The notes below the pieces were generated by a model that ran no database searches, had not been told where the DNA came from, and saw only the letters and a program-made list of their open reading frames with translations. Positions 34,883-47,169 of a DNA stretch of 64,000 bases are shown here, in pieces (position 1 is the stretch's first letter; each line of letters begins with the position of its first letter). The stretch spans positions 2,031,001 through 2,095,000 of the forward strand of contig CATNEN010000030.1 of assembly GCA_950097015.1 (NCBI GenBank). Direction: 5' to 3'. The DNA is from Macrostomum hystrix. Its lineage: Eukaryota > Platyhelminthes > Macrostomidae. Made by a program: the position numbers and the translations under genes.

Positions 34883-36383
34883 TCTTCGTTCTAGAGATCA
34901 GAAGCACTTGAAATTTATCACGTTTTTGCAACAAAAAACAACAATAAATACTAAATATTAATATTCATATGTTCATTAAGCTTTGGAATGGAAACCTTGC
35001 CCTTTATATTTACTTTCAGTATTTTCTGATTGATTTCTGTAATTTAATTGTAATTATAGTTTCTGTTATCGGGGCACTTCCAGGTTATGTTGAAATAATC
35101 GTTTGTTTACGCTTTCGCTGCTTTTTTATCGCTTATCGCTTTTGCTTATCTAAGTCATAAAGTCTCATTTCCTCATACGGTTTTGACAAGCTATTTGTAT
35201 AACTCAACTGGATATCTTGAAAATTTATACGAAGTTGCTGCAGAAATTTCAGAAATTGCTTTGAAATTTAGCGTTATTGATGATGCCATCTGAGTTTGAG
35301 TGACACGCCAAACGACAGCAAAATGGCGACGCAAACCTTTGATAATGTGTTTGGTGCTGACAATTTCCCCTGATTGTCGTCGCTGATTCCTTTCGATATG
35401 ACAGTTAACTTCCACCAAGTGCTTTATTGATGTTAATCAACTCAGATTTATACAGCTAATCATTGAGAAATTAACATTTGCGTAATTTCAGATTTTCTAT
35501 TTGCATGAGATCTTGACTCAATTTCCTCTAAATGGGCGATATGGAGCACGCATCGCAACAAATTTCTCTGCACTTTGTATTCGTTTTCTGTACTGCTTAT
35601 CGAAATTGCACGCCTAGGCTTTTTGTTACACTTGTTTATTGACTATGGTGGATTCATCCTTTACTTTATTATTATTGACTCGTCATATCTATAATTTAGC
35701 TTTTAGTTCAGTTTCTGAAACAAACATTCCCTTTATTGCTCTTGTTTTTTATTTGTCCTTTTACGAAGGAGGGTATGGACTGCCGCTCGTTTAAAAGGTC
35801 ATTTGCTCTCCAATGTGATTATCGATCCATAAGCATCATTGCTTAGAATTTCAAAAAATCCGGTCGTAGTAAAAAAATTCTCTTCATGGCCATTAGCCTC
35901 AATGATCCATGACCAAATGGATGTGAAGAAAAAGTTAAGTCAATGCTACACATATTCAGGTAACTGCGAGGTTACATCAAAGACTTGTTTGCAGTGTATG
36001 TTCCGATTCTAGTTCACTTTACTCGAAGAAACTTGATTGCACTAGGCTCTGGTGTGTAGTGCGAGTAACCTTAGTTACGACTTGCTACAAGTCCACTAGC
36101 AACAGAAGCTCTCTACCTTATTTGCACAGCTTTCTACCTTGAATTCCAAGAAGAGCCCCGTACTCAGATTCTAAAGAATCTCTATCCAATCGATGCTTCA
36201 ATATTTGAGCTGCGTCAATAGCCCAGTAAAAATTGAAGCATTTCATATTTGCGCAGGGAAACTTAAGTGACTGTTGCTTCCATCGGGATAAAATAAAAAA
36301 CACCAAACACCATCATTGGTCTGTACGAAATCTTACAATCTTGCAAGTCTAAAAACTGCTTCACGCTTAATCCGATTGTCACA

Positions 36384-38285
36384 ATGGACAGGGTGAGTTA
36401 GTAACTGAAGCCACGTTTGCACCTACGCTCGTATCTTTGATTCAGAGCCCCGAGGTACCTGATTGAGATCATTTACACGAAACTTCAGACTCGAAGCACA
36501 GGAAAAGTCTGCATTCATGGGCTCAAGCAAATCCTGCACGAAGACGATGTCGATTCTCTGGTCATCCAGCTGGAGCTGGCCAAGCCCCTCGCCCTGTCGC
36601 AGATCCTGCAGCTCAGCATCGAGCAGCTCACTGACGGTGGCAGCATTGCGGACTGCATCAAGTGCGGCAGGTCCGACTTCACTTCGTTCCTCATCGCTCA
36701 CTCCACTGTGCTGGAAGTTGCCGCATGCACACTCGCTCTCAACTGTGTCACTCACCTGATCGGTGAGCTGGAGGCTGCAGCCGACTCGGCTGATGCACTT
36801 CATCAAGCAGTCGGGCAGCAGTCAGACAGCGGCGAGTCGGTGGTGCCGCTGCACTGTCTCATTGTGAAGCTGTTTACTCTGAGAGGCGATGCTGCATTTG
36901 AGCACAGGGCGGTGAGATTTGTGCGCAAACTGTCGGTCGAGCAGCCTCAGTTCTTCCGCGTGTGCGCAGAGAAGGAGGCGTTCGGCTACAATGCTCTCGA
37001 GCTGGCAGTCAGTCTGCAGCTGTTCTCACTCGCTGAGTGCATTCTCGAGTCGAGCAAGTACTGCGGAGAGGTCAGTCTCGTAGCAGGCGTGAAGGTGCAG
37101 CGAGTTGATCTGAGCGAGTACGACTTCGCCACGGGTGAAAGGTACGACAAGAGCCCGCTGAACATGCTGGCCTTCATGGCCATCAAGGAGCTGTTAGGGC
37201 CGGTGAAACAGTTTATGGATCATAAAATTATAAAAGAGTGGTCGCGCAGAATTTTGTGCTACATTCGGAGATCAATGCTCATCCGAGCAGTGATTTGCAC
37301 AGTTTACAAGACAATCATTCTTCTGTTTGCTCCTGGAAACATCTACAGCACAATCACTGTGAAAAGATTCGAACTGCTAGGCAACTCTAGTTGGACATGT
37401 CCTCTGTTTAACATTCATTCTCGGTGGCATTCTGTTTGTTCGCTGACGACTGTTCAAATATCAATGAGTCTGTCAATATCAGCGTTCACCGTCGAGTGCC
37501 TCGTGTTTTTATTAGCAAATCTTGCATTGGCACCAACTCTCGGCGCCTACAAGTCATACTTCGACGCCATCAGTAGCTTCATGCAGACGAAAAGCCAGAC
37601 ATTGATTCGAGTCACAATTCTGCTGCTTTCATTCGTTATGTTGTTTTTCTCAATAATAGTTGCTTCCGATCCGGCATCGCTGGTCCCTCAAACTGAGTCG
37701 CGCCCACTTCTGCTGGTAATCCTGGACTACACCACCTGTGTAATCTACATTCTTTCAGCACTCACCTTGGTCTTTGACTGGATGTTGGTCATAGAGAAAA
37801 TGGTCCTACTCTGGGATTCGGTTGAGATTTTCTCCTTCTTCATCGTCATCATTCTCCTGGTGATGTCTCTGTTCTGCTGGCTCGTATCGCTGATCGTGCC
37901 TTGCGATCCAGTTTTCGACCCCAGAATGGAATCGGAGATTTCCTACACAGTCTTGACCTTCTATCTGCTGTTGAACAACGGAGGCCTGTCCAGAGACTCG
38001 GTGCGAACCCTGGGCGCGGTGTTCCTGGTGACTCACGCTCTCATCGTCCTGTTCTGCTTCAACTTCCTGATCGCTCTGCTGTCCCAGCGCCTATCGGTGG
38101 CTTCGGACAACCTGCGACACATCAGCACTGCCCATCGGCTGCACTCGTACCACTTTATCCGGATGGGCTGCAGGAAGGTACGAAAGGCGCTTCGAGTTGA
38201 GTGGCCCCGCCCTGCTCCTAGCCAACAAGACTCTGTGGCTGGCTCTGACAGCCTCTGCAGATTCGGCCTGTTTGTGGAGACCTAG
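36384..38285 (+). CDS. TRP-like six-transmembrane protein, copy A
   Basis: The main exon 36489-38285 is open throughout. A three-codon first exon (ATG at 36384, donor GTGAGT at 36393, acceptor cttcag at 36488) gives a phase-0 join and about 601 residues. The first ~230 residues are soluble and helical with the motif KQILHEDDVDSLVIQLELAK. Then come SPLNMLAFMAIKEL and a run of hydrophobic segments: about six helices, with the loop LTFYLLLNNGGLS before a last helix ending VLFCFNFLIALLSQRL. This layout resembles TRP and related cation channels (pore loop between the last two helices). No ankyrin repeats or diagnostic TRP box are obvious, so channel function is inference. Its 5' 610 bp is almost identical to copies B and C. 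Confidence 0.7.
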
Positions 38286-38589
38286 AGCCTATTCGGAAGG
38301 TACAACGAAGCCGCTGTGACTTTCAGCTTATTGATTTAGAGCGCAATACTGTCGGCGACATCGAGAGACCCCCAACCGAGCATCCGTGACGGTCTGTTGT
38401 AAAGCGTTTTTTAACCCATCCTGGGCATCCCATCAGCTTGGTAAATTATAATTTTAATGATTATCGAAGTTTAAGTGGATTTTTGCTACCATTTTTGGCG
38501 ATTCGCTACTGAAGCAACTTCTATTACGAGTAATAATGCCTTCTATTTTACTGCTAAACCGACAGTAAAATATAAATTTGCACAATCAC

Positions 38590-38790
38590 AGAAAAAACAC
38601 CTAACCCAGTGTGTCAGGTAAATAGCCAGTGGCGCAAGGACGCAGCCATTCTACCCCAGTTAATTCTGGTACCATTTTTACAGTTCTTTTTAACTGAGAC
38701 AATTGGGAATTATTGCTCAAAAAGAGGTTGTTAAATTTTTTGAGCTGAGATTCGAACTCGCAACCTCTTGGTTGCGAATCCCTCATATGG
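38590..38790 (-). repeat. Possible decayed SINE with tRNA-like head
   Basis: On the minus strand ggttgcgagttcgaatctca resembles a tRNA box B, and the following body contains a ggtaccagaattaactgggg stretch recalling the second SINE type (ggtaccaa... cagctgg). Similarity is patchy and the ends are not clear. Confidence 0.4.
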
Positions 38791-38972
38791 AGATTCCTAA
38801 TAAAATAATCTGCGAAGAGGACCAATCTCTAAATCGCATGGATGTGTCAAAATCGAAGAGACTGCTGAATTTGTGTAATGCAACGGTTTTTATGTAATTG
38901 TATGGGTTTAGCGTAATGCTAAAAGTTAAGTGCTGTGGCTGGCAAGCCAGCGAGGTCTTGTTGAGTCGATGT

Positions 38973-39148
38973 AGCTGCTTATTGAGTCTGGAGCTCCTGC
39001 ATTTCCGTCTGCTCACGGCGGCTGCGATGCGGCAGTGACAAAGCTTCTAGAGGCAGCGGCGAATCTGGATCTTCGTCGTCAGAATGGATCGACGCCGCTA
39101 TTGATTGCAACGCAGGCTGGACACGTGGGGATAATTTGGCAACTTCTG
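38973..39148 (+). pseudogene. Ankyrin-repeat gene relic related to the ankyrin-cGLR gene
   Basis: A 58-codon open stretch reads LLIESGAPAF, AHGGCDAAVTKLLEAAANLD and LRRQNGSTPLLIATQAGHVG. It aligns with residues of the ankyrin-cGLR protein (AAQGGCDPAVAKLLEYGASP, IRRQDGSTALLIAAQTGHAS) but lacks part of a repeat near its start and has no continuing frame. It lies about 0.7 kb downstream of TRP-like copy A on the same strand, mirroring the copy C and cGLR order on the other strand. Confidence 0.7.
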
Positions 39149-39893
39149 TGGATCTTCTCCAGTGCTCATTGCTGCTTAGTATACGAGATTGCCGTCTATT
39201 GACTGCAAATCGATTTGCTCTCATGCTAGCCGCTGCTAACTTAGTTTGCTGTGAGCAACAAAAGCGAATTGCAGGAGCACCATTGCTGGAGTTATCTCAC
39301 AGGAACCTAGTCAGGCACTTTTTCATCACGAGAGAGAACTCGAGCTAATTTGATCAGTTTCAAGGCCACAGCGATCGCTTCCATGCAAAGCTGGTCACCA
39401 TGGAGATGGCGGGTAGCGTGCTAGCTGACCTATGGAGAGCAGGCGATTATTAGGATTTCAATCCCGAATGATCGCAATAAATTTGGTGCCAAGAGCTCAG
39501 AAGCAAACAAGGCCAAGAAGTTACAGCTGGCTAAGGCTGCAAATCAAATATTCTAGCTGCAGTACATGCGCAAATATTGAATCTATCGAGCCCTCAAAAC
39601 TAAAGCCTGCAGTAAATGCTCTGACCAAACTCTTTTTATACTATCAACGCTAACTAACACTGGCCAGAAGGAGCACTGCGTTGAAGCTAAAAAAATGGAA
39701 AGTTGCGTATCACATTGTCGATCCTCGCAAGCACTTCCGGGAAAAACATCATCAAAGAACCCAGCCATGCACGTGAGTGGGCTTTCCGGCACTTTCTCCG
39801 TAAAATGTATGCGGCTAGCGTATTACCATCCTTATAATAATAATCGATTCATAACCGTGAACTGAAATTACAGAAATCCGCATCTATATCAGT

Positions 39894-41691
39894 GATGCCC
39901 GAGCTGAAGCGCATCCTTCACGAAGACGATGTCGATTCTCTGGTCATCCAGCTGGAGCTGGCCAAGCCCCTCGCCCTGTCGCAGATCCTAGCTGCAGCTC
40001 AGCATCGAGCAGCTCAGCATTGCGGACTGCATCAAGTGCGGCAGGTCCGACTTTACTTCGTTCCTCATCGCTCACTCCACTGTGCTGGAAGTTGCCGCAT
40101 GCACACTCGCTCTCAACTGTGTCACTCACCTGATCGGTGAGCTGGAGGCTGCAGCCGACTCGGCTGATGCACTTCATCAAGCAGTCGGGCAGCAGTCAGA
40201 CAGTGGCGAGTCGGTGGTGCCGCTGCACTGTCTCATTGTGAAGCTGTTTACTCTGAGAGGCGATGCTGCATTTGAGCACAGGGCGGTGAGATTTGTGCGC
40301 AAACTGTCGGTCGAGCAGCCTCAGTTCTTCCGCGTGTGCGCAGAGAAGGAGGCGTTCGGCTACAATGCTCTCGAGCTGGCAGTCAGTCTGCAGCTGTTCT
40401 CACTCGCTGAGTGCATTCTCGAGTCGAGCAAGTACTGCGGAGAGGTCAGTCTCGTAGCAGGCGTGAAGGTGCAGCGAGTTGATCTGAGCGAGTACGACTT
40501 CGCCACGGGTGAAAGGTACGCGAAGAGTCCGCTGAGCATGCTTGCGGAGATGGCAGTGCGAGATCTATCTGAGCCGGTGAAGATGTTCATGGACCACGAC
40601 ATTGTATCACGCTGGTCAAAGAGAGTTAGCTCGATGCACTTTTCTATGGCCATCAGGGCTGTTCTCTGCTCAAGTTATAAGCTTTTCATTCTCGCATTTG
40701 ACCCAACCTGCATCTACTCATCAGTGACAGTGCAGAAGTTCAGCACACTCGGTAATTTTACTGAGTGTTCGCTTTATCCACTGCACCATCACTGGAACAA
40801 AGATTGTCTGTCGCGTGCGTTTAGAGTGGCACTGATCAGCTTTATGTTCTTATACATGCTGGAATGCGTCATCATTGCACTCTTGAACATAATTTATGCA
40901 TCGGCAGTCCGACGATCAGGTACTTCAGTGCTAATGGCCTGTGCCAAGCATATCCGGTACAACAGACAGGCGGTGATGAATGAATAATCCCAACCCTGTG
41001 CTGCATCATGCTGATGTACTACGGCTCTAGAGCCTATAACGACACGGCTTCGCTTGCCGGCTCCATTCTTGATCGCGACTTCCAGCTGAGAGTCCTGGAC
41101 TATTCAAACAGCCTTGTCTACATTCTCACCATCATGACTGGATGCTGGTCATCGATAAGATGGCACTACTGTGGAATGTATTCGGCGTGTTTCTGTTCTT
41201 TGTGCTCATAATATTTATTGTGATGTGCCTGTTTGGCTGGTTGATTGCTCTGATAGTGCCGTGCGAGCCTAGCTTTGACTCGAGCATCAACTCAAGCATT
41301 CTCTCAACGGGCCCCCCTGCTTTCATTTTAACTGCTAATTAACAACGGCGGCCTCTCCAAAGATTCGATGCACTCTCTAGGCTTAGTGTTTCTGGTGACT
41401 CTCGCGCTAATCGTGCTTTTCTGCTTCAATTTTCTCATTGCCCAGCTTTCTGAACGGTTGTCCAATGCGTCACAAAATCTTAGACACGTCTGTCTGAGCT
41501 TTGAGCTGTACGTTGGCTACATCGCTGCCCTCCCGGCAGCGGTTCTGCAGAGGGCCTTTCAAAAGCGACTTGGCAACCGGCTGCGGCTTTTGCCGGCCTC
41601 TATTAAACTGGATTATCTGCACAGAATTGTAGAGCTGAATTCTTTCAAAACTGTCAAGACTTTTTTGAAGCAGACAAAGCAGTATATATAG
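39894..41691 (+). pseudogene. TRP-like six-transmembrane protein, copy B (disabled)
   Basis: It starts with MPELKRILHEDDVDSL and follows copy A closely. Relative to A it has a 4-bp insertion and a 12-bp deletion around 39990-40010, a net loss of 8 bp, which breaks the frame. A new frame runs to 40987 (ending MNE and stop), then changes at about 41000, 41140 and 41330. Homology to the membrane region continues in pieces (VIDKMALLWNVFGVFLFFV, INNGGLSKDS, FCFNFLIAQLSERLS) to 41691. Several independent breaks make assembly error unlikely as the only cause. It has its own divergent membrane half, so it was a distinct paralogue before decay. Confidence 0.8.
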
Positions 41692-41935
41692 CTTCTCTTT
41701 AAACTCGCGATATTCAAATTGGCCCCTTTTTTCGCAATTTGCTTTATTTCCAGAGGGCAAAAAGAACATAATGAGCACAATGAGTCGTAATGAGCTGAAT
41801 GTCCAGAATCTAGTAGGAGGTATAGAGACGTTACACAAACGTACAGTTTAATTTAACCGATTCTTGTTTTATGCGCTTAAACATAGGTGACGATTTCATA
41901 GCTGATCTACAATATTTAACAGTAGAACTACCATG

Positions 41936-41956
41936 AGAGGGGGGTAATTCCCCCCT
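41936..41956. other. Perfect G/C-run palindrome
   Basis: A run of six G and a run of six C are separated by taatt, flanked by A and T (agggggg-taatt-cccccct). It can form a small hairpin. It may mark the end of an old insertion, but no partner was found. 41957-42614 holds no gene I can support. Confidence 0.4.
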
Positions 41957-42614
41957 AACAATTTTTGCAATACACCAGCTCTTATGAGAAAAATCTGACC
42001 TTCGGCCAGAACCAATGGGAATCTTGACGGTCTGAAGGGCTGGCGACTTGATTCTTGTTTCAGAAGATGAGCAACAAAAAGTTGGCTCGAGTTCTTGATT
42101 TTCATGTGCGGTAGGGATCCACCTTGGTATAAAAACAGTCGGTAAAATGGCTTGGTTGTCCTACTGTAAAGTAATTCTATGATACCTGTGAAAACATCAG
42201 ATGAAAGGTGTTGTAAAGGCCTCTAAAAACTTAAGACTTGCACGGTCGAGGCGTTTATATAAGAACCAAAGCGCACGAATGTATTTATCTGTGACAAAGG
42301 TATTTACATTTTCTGAAAATGATTCGATCATTTATATAATAAATATTATTTTTTTATTTTTACGTTATTTCGTTATTTTTACGAACAATCAAACAACCGA
42401 GCTTCAATCAAACTAGTGTGACATATTCGATTCAAAATACTCACGGATGTACACGCAATTTATCATTTTAAACGTAAATATTGAAGATGAAATAAAGCGA
42501 GCCTCTAGCTAAATTGATTTGAGACACTACTCGTACTAGAAGGCATGCTACAAACCCTAGTTTTCTAGTCAACCTCTGTCAGCAGCAATAGCATTGTCAA
42601 ATACCACGAAATGT

Positions 42615-45600
42615 CTAGGTGTGTACAGTTGGCGGCAGTTCTCGCATTCGGCCGCTGCGACGTCGTCTTCGGCGACATTTTTCAGTTGCGCCGCCGTTGG
42701 CCGCCTCTAGGCGCAGCTGGTGAGCCACGCCTAATAAGGTTCGTCGCATGCAGCTCTCGCGCAGGTCCGGCTGAAATCATGGATTAATGACGAAACAGCC
42801 TGCTTACACTTTCCAAAGGAGTACACTTACCGTTCCGACAAGGTGGTCCGAAGGTAAGGGACAGGACAGGATGATTGTCGTCGCGGAAATGGTATTCCTT
42901 TATTTATTTGTCTTTTTGCTTGCGACAGTCACTGTCCGTCCTCTTTTTGCCGTTCCCTTCATTCTCTAGCCCCCTGTTGTCTGCCTGCCCCCACCCACGC
43001 ATTCAATTATCGATTTTCCGACCCCCGTCGCGCTAACCCCTTCAGTCTGGCCCCAATCTGTCCAATCTCTCTCCCCCGACTATTTATCGATCGTTATTAT
43101 CGATCGTAGTAAAAGGTAGTGTAGTTTTTTTCCCCCTAGTCTGAACTTATTGGGTACACAATTTTTATAGGACGGGCCTCTTGCGTATAGATTTTGGGAG
43201 GAACTAAATGCACTCACCAGTCTTAACATGCCGTCGCTAAGCTTTGATTGTAGCGATGGCACGCTCGCGATGATGTCACTGTTGCGGTGGACGATGCTGG
43301 CTATAGTGTCCGCGTCGGGGCAGAACTGCAGAGCTAAAAGGATGTCGGAAACGTCGGCTTCCCGTTCGTGCTGCGTCGCCTCGAACCAGCGTCGCGACTC
43401 GTACTGGACCTCCGTCGGAATGAGCTCCAGACAGAGGCACTTGAGCAGGGCGCTGAAGTTCATGTAGAACCTGTTGCCGTAGAACTGCATGGCCAGCGGA
43501 AAATGTTCCCTGGAGAAGCGAGGAAGGAACTTCAGGTCGGGACGCCTGTCGTAGCGGAAGCAGAAGCGCCAGATCGAGTCACTCTCCGACAGCTGCCGAA
43601 AGACGTCCTCAGCGACCTCCATCGGCTCGGTCAGCTGCCGTTTGACGAGTCCTTTGCTGACCTGGTGATGAGCCACTGCTCTGAGTGTCCGCAGCGCAGC
43701 ATCTCGCTGACCGATCTTCAACTGGGTCATCGCTCTGAAGCTCTCTCGGACAGAGAGGGCGAAGTCAGGAATGCTGTCAATTACTGACATTTGCGGGTGC
43801 GAGTCAGTCGCTAAGTCTCGAAACAGATTCCACAAGACTGGATAGATACCGGTTAAGCTTATTTCGCTTTTGGCTGAGTGCACATCATATGTCACAGGTA
43901 CCAAGGTAAAAGGGTGAAACTGCAGGAAGCTGGAGTCGCTGATCGGTACCAGCTGTTCCATGAGTTTCATCAGAGGCTGCCTGCAGGTCGTTCATAGTGC
44001 TCCTCACCGCCTCCATGACGTCGCTCTTTGTCGAGTGGCCGCTGCGCAGATACACGGCGGCTCCGGGTGCGAAGAAGTGTCGCAGGCACTCGTGCTCTCC
44101 GCCCTGCTGCAGGCCGTCGAGCAGAATCTGCAGAGCTCGCCTGGTCAGCTGCAGCAGATTGTCGGCTCGCCAATCACTCGCCGGAGTCTCGTCCACCATG
44201 CGGAACAAGAGAGTCTTGGCCACGTAGGTCTTGAGTCCGCTCACGGTGTTGGAGAGGTGTCGCTTGATGAGGAACTTCAGGATGACGAACAGCTGGCCCT
44301 GCTCTGTGTTGAATCCTCGGATCATCCGCCTCTCCAAGAAGGTCGTGCTCAGCCGGAGCCACTCGCCCTCTTTGCCGGGAGGCGCCGCTCGGACCAGGTG
44401 GCACAATGATTGCTCGCGCTCGAATCTCAGTTGTTTAAGCAGCTCAGGAGGAATGTGGGTAGGTCGTCCGTGCGCAAGGACTTCAACATCCGGATAGCAG
44501 CAGGTGCGCAGTGCGTTCACGTAGTCCATGGCCGGCGACTGCAGCGTCCCAAACTGAGGATTGCTGGGATTGGCCGCTGGAATGCGGTGAAAAATTCAGA
44601 TAATTAATCATTAAAAAACTGAGTTTAGATTCTCATCTGCTCTCAAAAAACCGAACGAATTGCGCTTGAATTAGTTTTTGCATATATTCTCTTGGCTTAC
44701 TTGCAACAGGATAGGGAACGTAGCCGTGTTCGTACTTGACGACCTTCTCTTGATCAGGAGCCTCGCACTCGCAGCGTCCTTCGATATGCAGCACGACAGT
44801 GAGGATCTCGGTAAAGTCTATGTCAGAGTCTTTGTCAATCTGACCATTCAGGAACCTCAGTGAGCTACCCCAACCTTCACTGAAGCTTCCCACAACATTA
44901 ATGTTTGTCCCAGGTCTCAGTCCGCGAACTATGTCCTGGAGAATGTCTGCCTCGGCCTGCTGTACGAGCGCGCTTTCTCTATTGAAACCGGATCGGCTGA
45001 GGGCCTGGAAAAGCTCCGTGCTGAACTGGCCATCGGACGTGATGGTTCTGAGGTGGATTGACAATGAAAAATGCCCTGATAAACATAAAACTTTATATTC
45101 AGTCAATAAGTGGACTATCTTTTAACAAATACGATCGTACCTATTGGACTGAGCAGTCGACGTGAACTTTGTTTTCCCTGCCGTCGCACTGCGGGTGAAT
45201 CGGCGAAGGCACTCGGCAGCCAGACTGGCACACGATTTCGGAACGGTGCGCTGTAGAACTTCGGCATCCACATGAAGGCTCCTAAGTAAGCGAAGAGCAT
45301 TGTTTCCTAGACCATAGCAACATGCGGCAACGATAGCAGCTTCGATGTGACCCATGTGAGGCGAACTTGCGCCAAGAAGAAGGTCAACAGCTTCCGTGTC
45401 TGTGCAGTGACTGGCGGCTAGTGAAACAGGTAGTTCATCAGCCTTGTTCTCTAAGTTAGCATCTGCCCCAGACTCAAGCAGCGTCTTTATCACATTGGTG
45501 TGACCCTTCTTGGCGGCCCTGTGCAATGACGAGTCTCCATTGGCATCCTGAGAATTTACTGACGCACCGGACCTTACAAGTTGCTTGACGACCTCATTGT

Positions 45601-46339
45601 TTCCGTTTTCAGCCGCTGTGTGAAGTGGCGATGAACGTACATTGTCCAGAGCATTGACGTGGGCACCGGCCTCGATCAGGAAGGTCACCAACTCTAAATA
45701 GCCCTTTTGAGAGGCCTTGTGCAACGGAGTCCACTTGGAGTTCGTCTTCTGGTTTACGTCGGCTCCAGCCTCCAACAGATGACGAATGACTGCAATGTGA
45801 TTCCACCAGCAGGCTGCAAAAACAGCGGCAGAGCCAAATATGTTGGCCTGGTGCGGATCGGCACCGGCTTCAAGCAGCAGTTCCACCACTCTCTGCTGGC
45901 CGTACTGAGCCGCCATGAGCAACGGTGAGGAGCCATCGTTTCTCTGGAGATTGGCATCGGCTCCAGCGTCTAGCAGACAACGAACAACGCTGGCATGACC
46001 AGTTTGAGCGGCAATGAGTAGTGCCGTCGATCCATCCTGACGCCGGATATCTGGACTGGCGCCGTACTCGAGCAGCTTTGCCACAGCTGGATCGCAGCCG
46101 CCCTGAGCAGCTGCAAATAGAGGAGTCGCTCCGTCGAACTCAGCGCAATCCAGCTGAGCACCAGCTTTCATCAGAGGCTCCATTGCCATTACATGACCCC
46201 GCTTACTCGCCAGCCAAACAGGCATGTGACCAGACGAGTCACGGGCGTCCGGGTCAACACCCGACTTCAGCAGCGACTCGGCCGCAACTCTGTTGCCGCT
46301 GCTGCATGCGACATGTATGTTCAGTGCCGATTCAGCCAT
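42615..46339 (-). CDS. Ankyrin repeats fused to a Mab-21/cGAS-like nucleotidyltransferase (cGLR)
   Basis: Four exons, 46339-45141, 45047-44701, 44576-43218 and 42770-42615, join at GT-AG sites with matching phases to about 1019 residues. Residues ~5-340 hold about ten ankyrin repeats (TPLHKASQKG, SPLHTAAENG). From ~400 comes a Mab-21/cGAS fold: GSFSEGWGSS (~453), the metal-binding pair in DKDSDIDF (~475/477), a likely third Asp in MDYVNALRTCCYP (~533, compare the cGAS VDI-LAL motif), then EWLRLSTTFLERRMI, LKFLIKRHL and LKTYVAKTLLF. A ~250-residue C-terminal extension ends in an arginine-rich tail. Exon 3 needs a one-base shift near 43970; without it translation stops at 43885. Catalytic cGLRs make nucleotide second messengers on sensing RNA, DNA or other cues. 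Function here is inferred. Confidence 0.85.
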
Positions 46340-47169
46340 TCTGTTCTGCGCCTAAAGTCTCAGCTGTTCTTCCCCTTGAATGCAGCGGAGCTTATATATT
46401 TTTATGAAGAACTTCCACGTGACTGTCTAGCTTCTAGTTTGCTCTTAGTTATTTGCACGCATTTCGATGCTACTTTCACAGGGAACATTCTGCAATGACT
46501 AGAAATAGACTGCGATCGATAAGTGCTAATTATCGAAGTGTGACAGCACCCTTCCGGTGCATTCAGCTCTTGCAGTGGGTTTTTGCAACGATAATCAGAT
46601 CAAAACATGCACGCCTTCGCGCAACCCGAAGTTAGAACAGCTGTTGTTTTTACCGCCCCTTGAAAGGCCAGCGCGCTATCGACTCTAGGTCGTAAAAAGC
46701 TTTTTATAGATAACTAGTTTAAGTGTTTATTTTTCCATAACTCGCTGTCAGCATGCGTGTATTGCTTTAAGATAAGAAAAAAAACACCATCCTCAACTCA
46801 AGATTGTGCGATGAGCTTTCTTCCATTGCTATTTTTCAGTGAGTCATCGGTGTATATAGGCAAATTTCTAATTATAACCTACTTAATGCTGGTTTGACCT
46901 TGTATGATAATTTATGACAACTTATTATACTGTTTTACGATTACCTGTTTACTTAGGCTGGGCAACAGCTAAGCGAGATAACTACCTGTGCTCACAGACC
47001 ACAAGGCCACAGTTATATTTTTGGATTTCTTTTTTTAATTGAGGTCAAGTCAACAACATGCATACCGAAGTTTAAAGATAAGTCTGTGATCAATTTCAGC
47101 TGTTAAACAGCAACAGTTAAAGTCATAAGGAACATGTATCAAAACAGCCAGAACGGTGCATGGACTACA

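Noticed and set aside
42780-43140. C-rich segment of a cGLR intron as a second solo LTR
   Set aside because: Composition resembles the 22.6-23.5 kb insert, but I found no matching TG...CA ends or target-site duplication.
43970-44173. Mini-intron explaining the cGLR frame change
   Set aside because: Candidate GT-AG pairs in this stretch have lengths of 27 or 75 bp, which keep the original frame and so do not resolve the shift.
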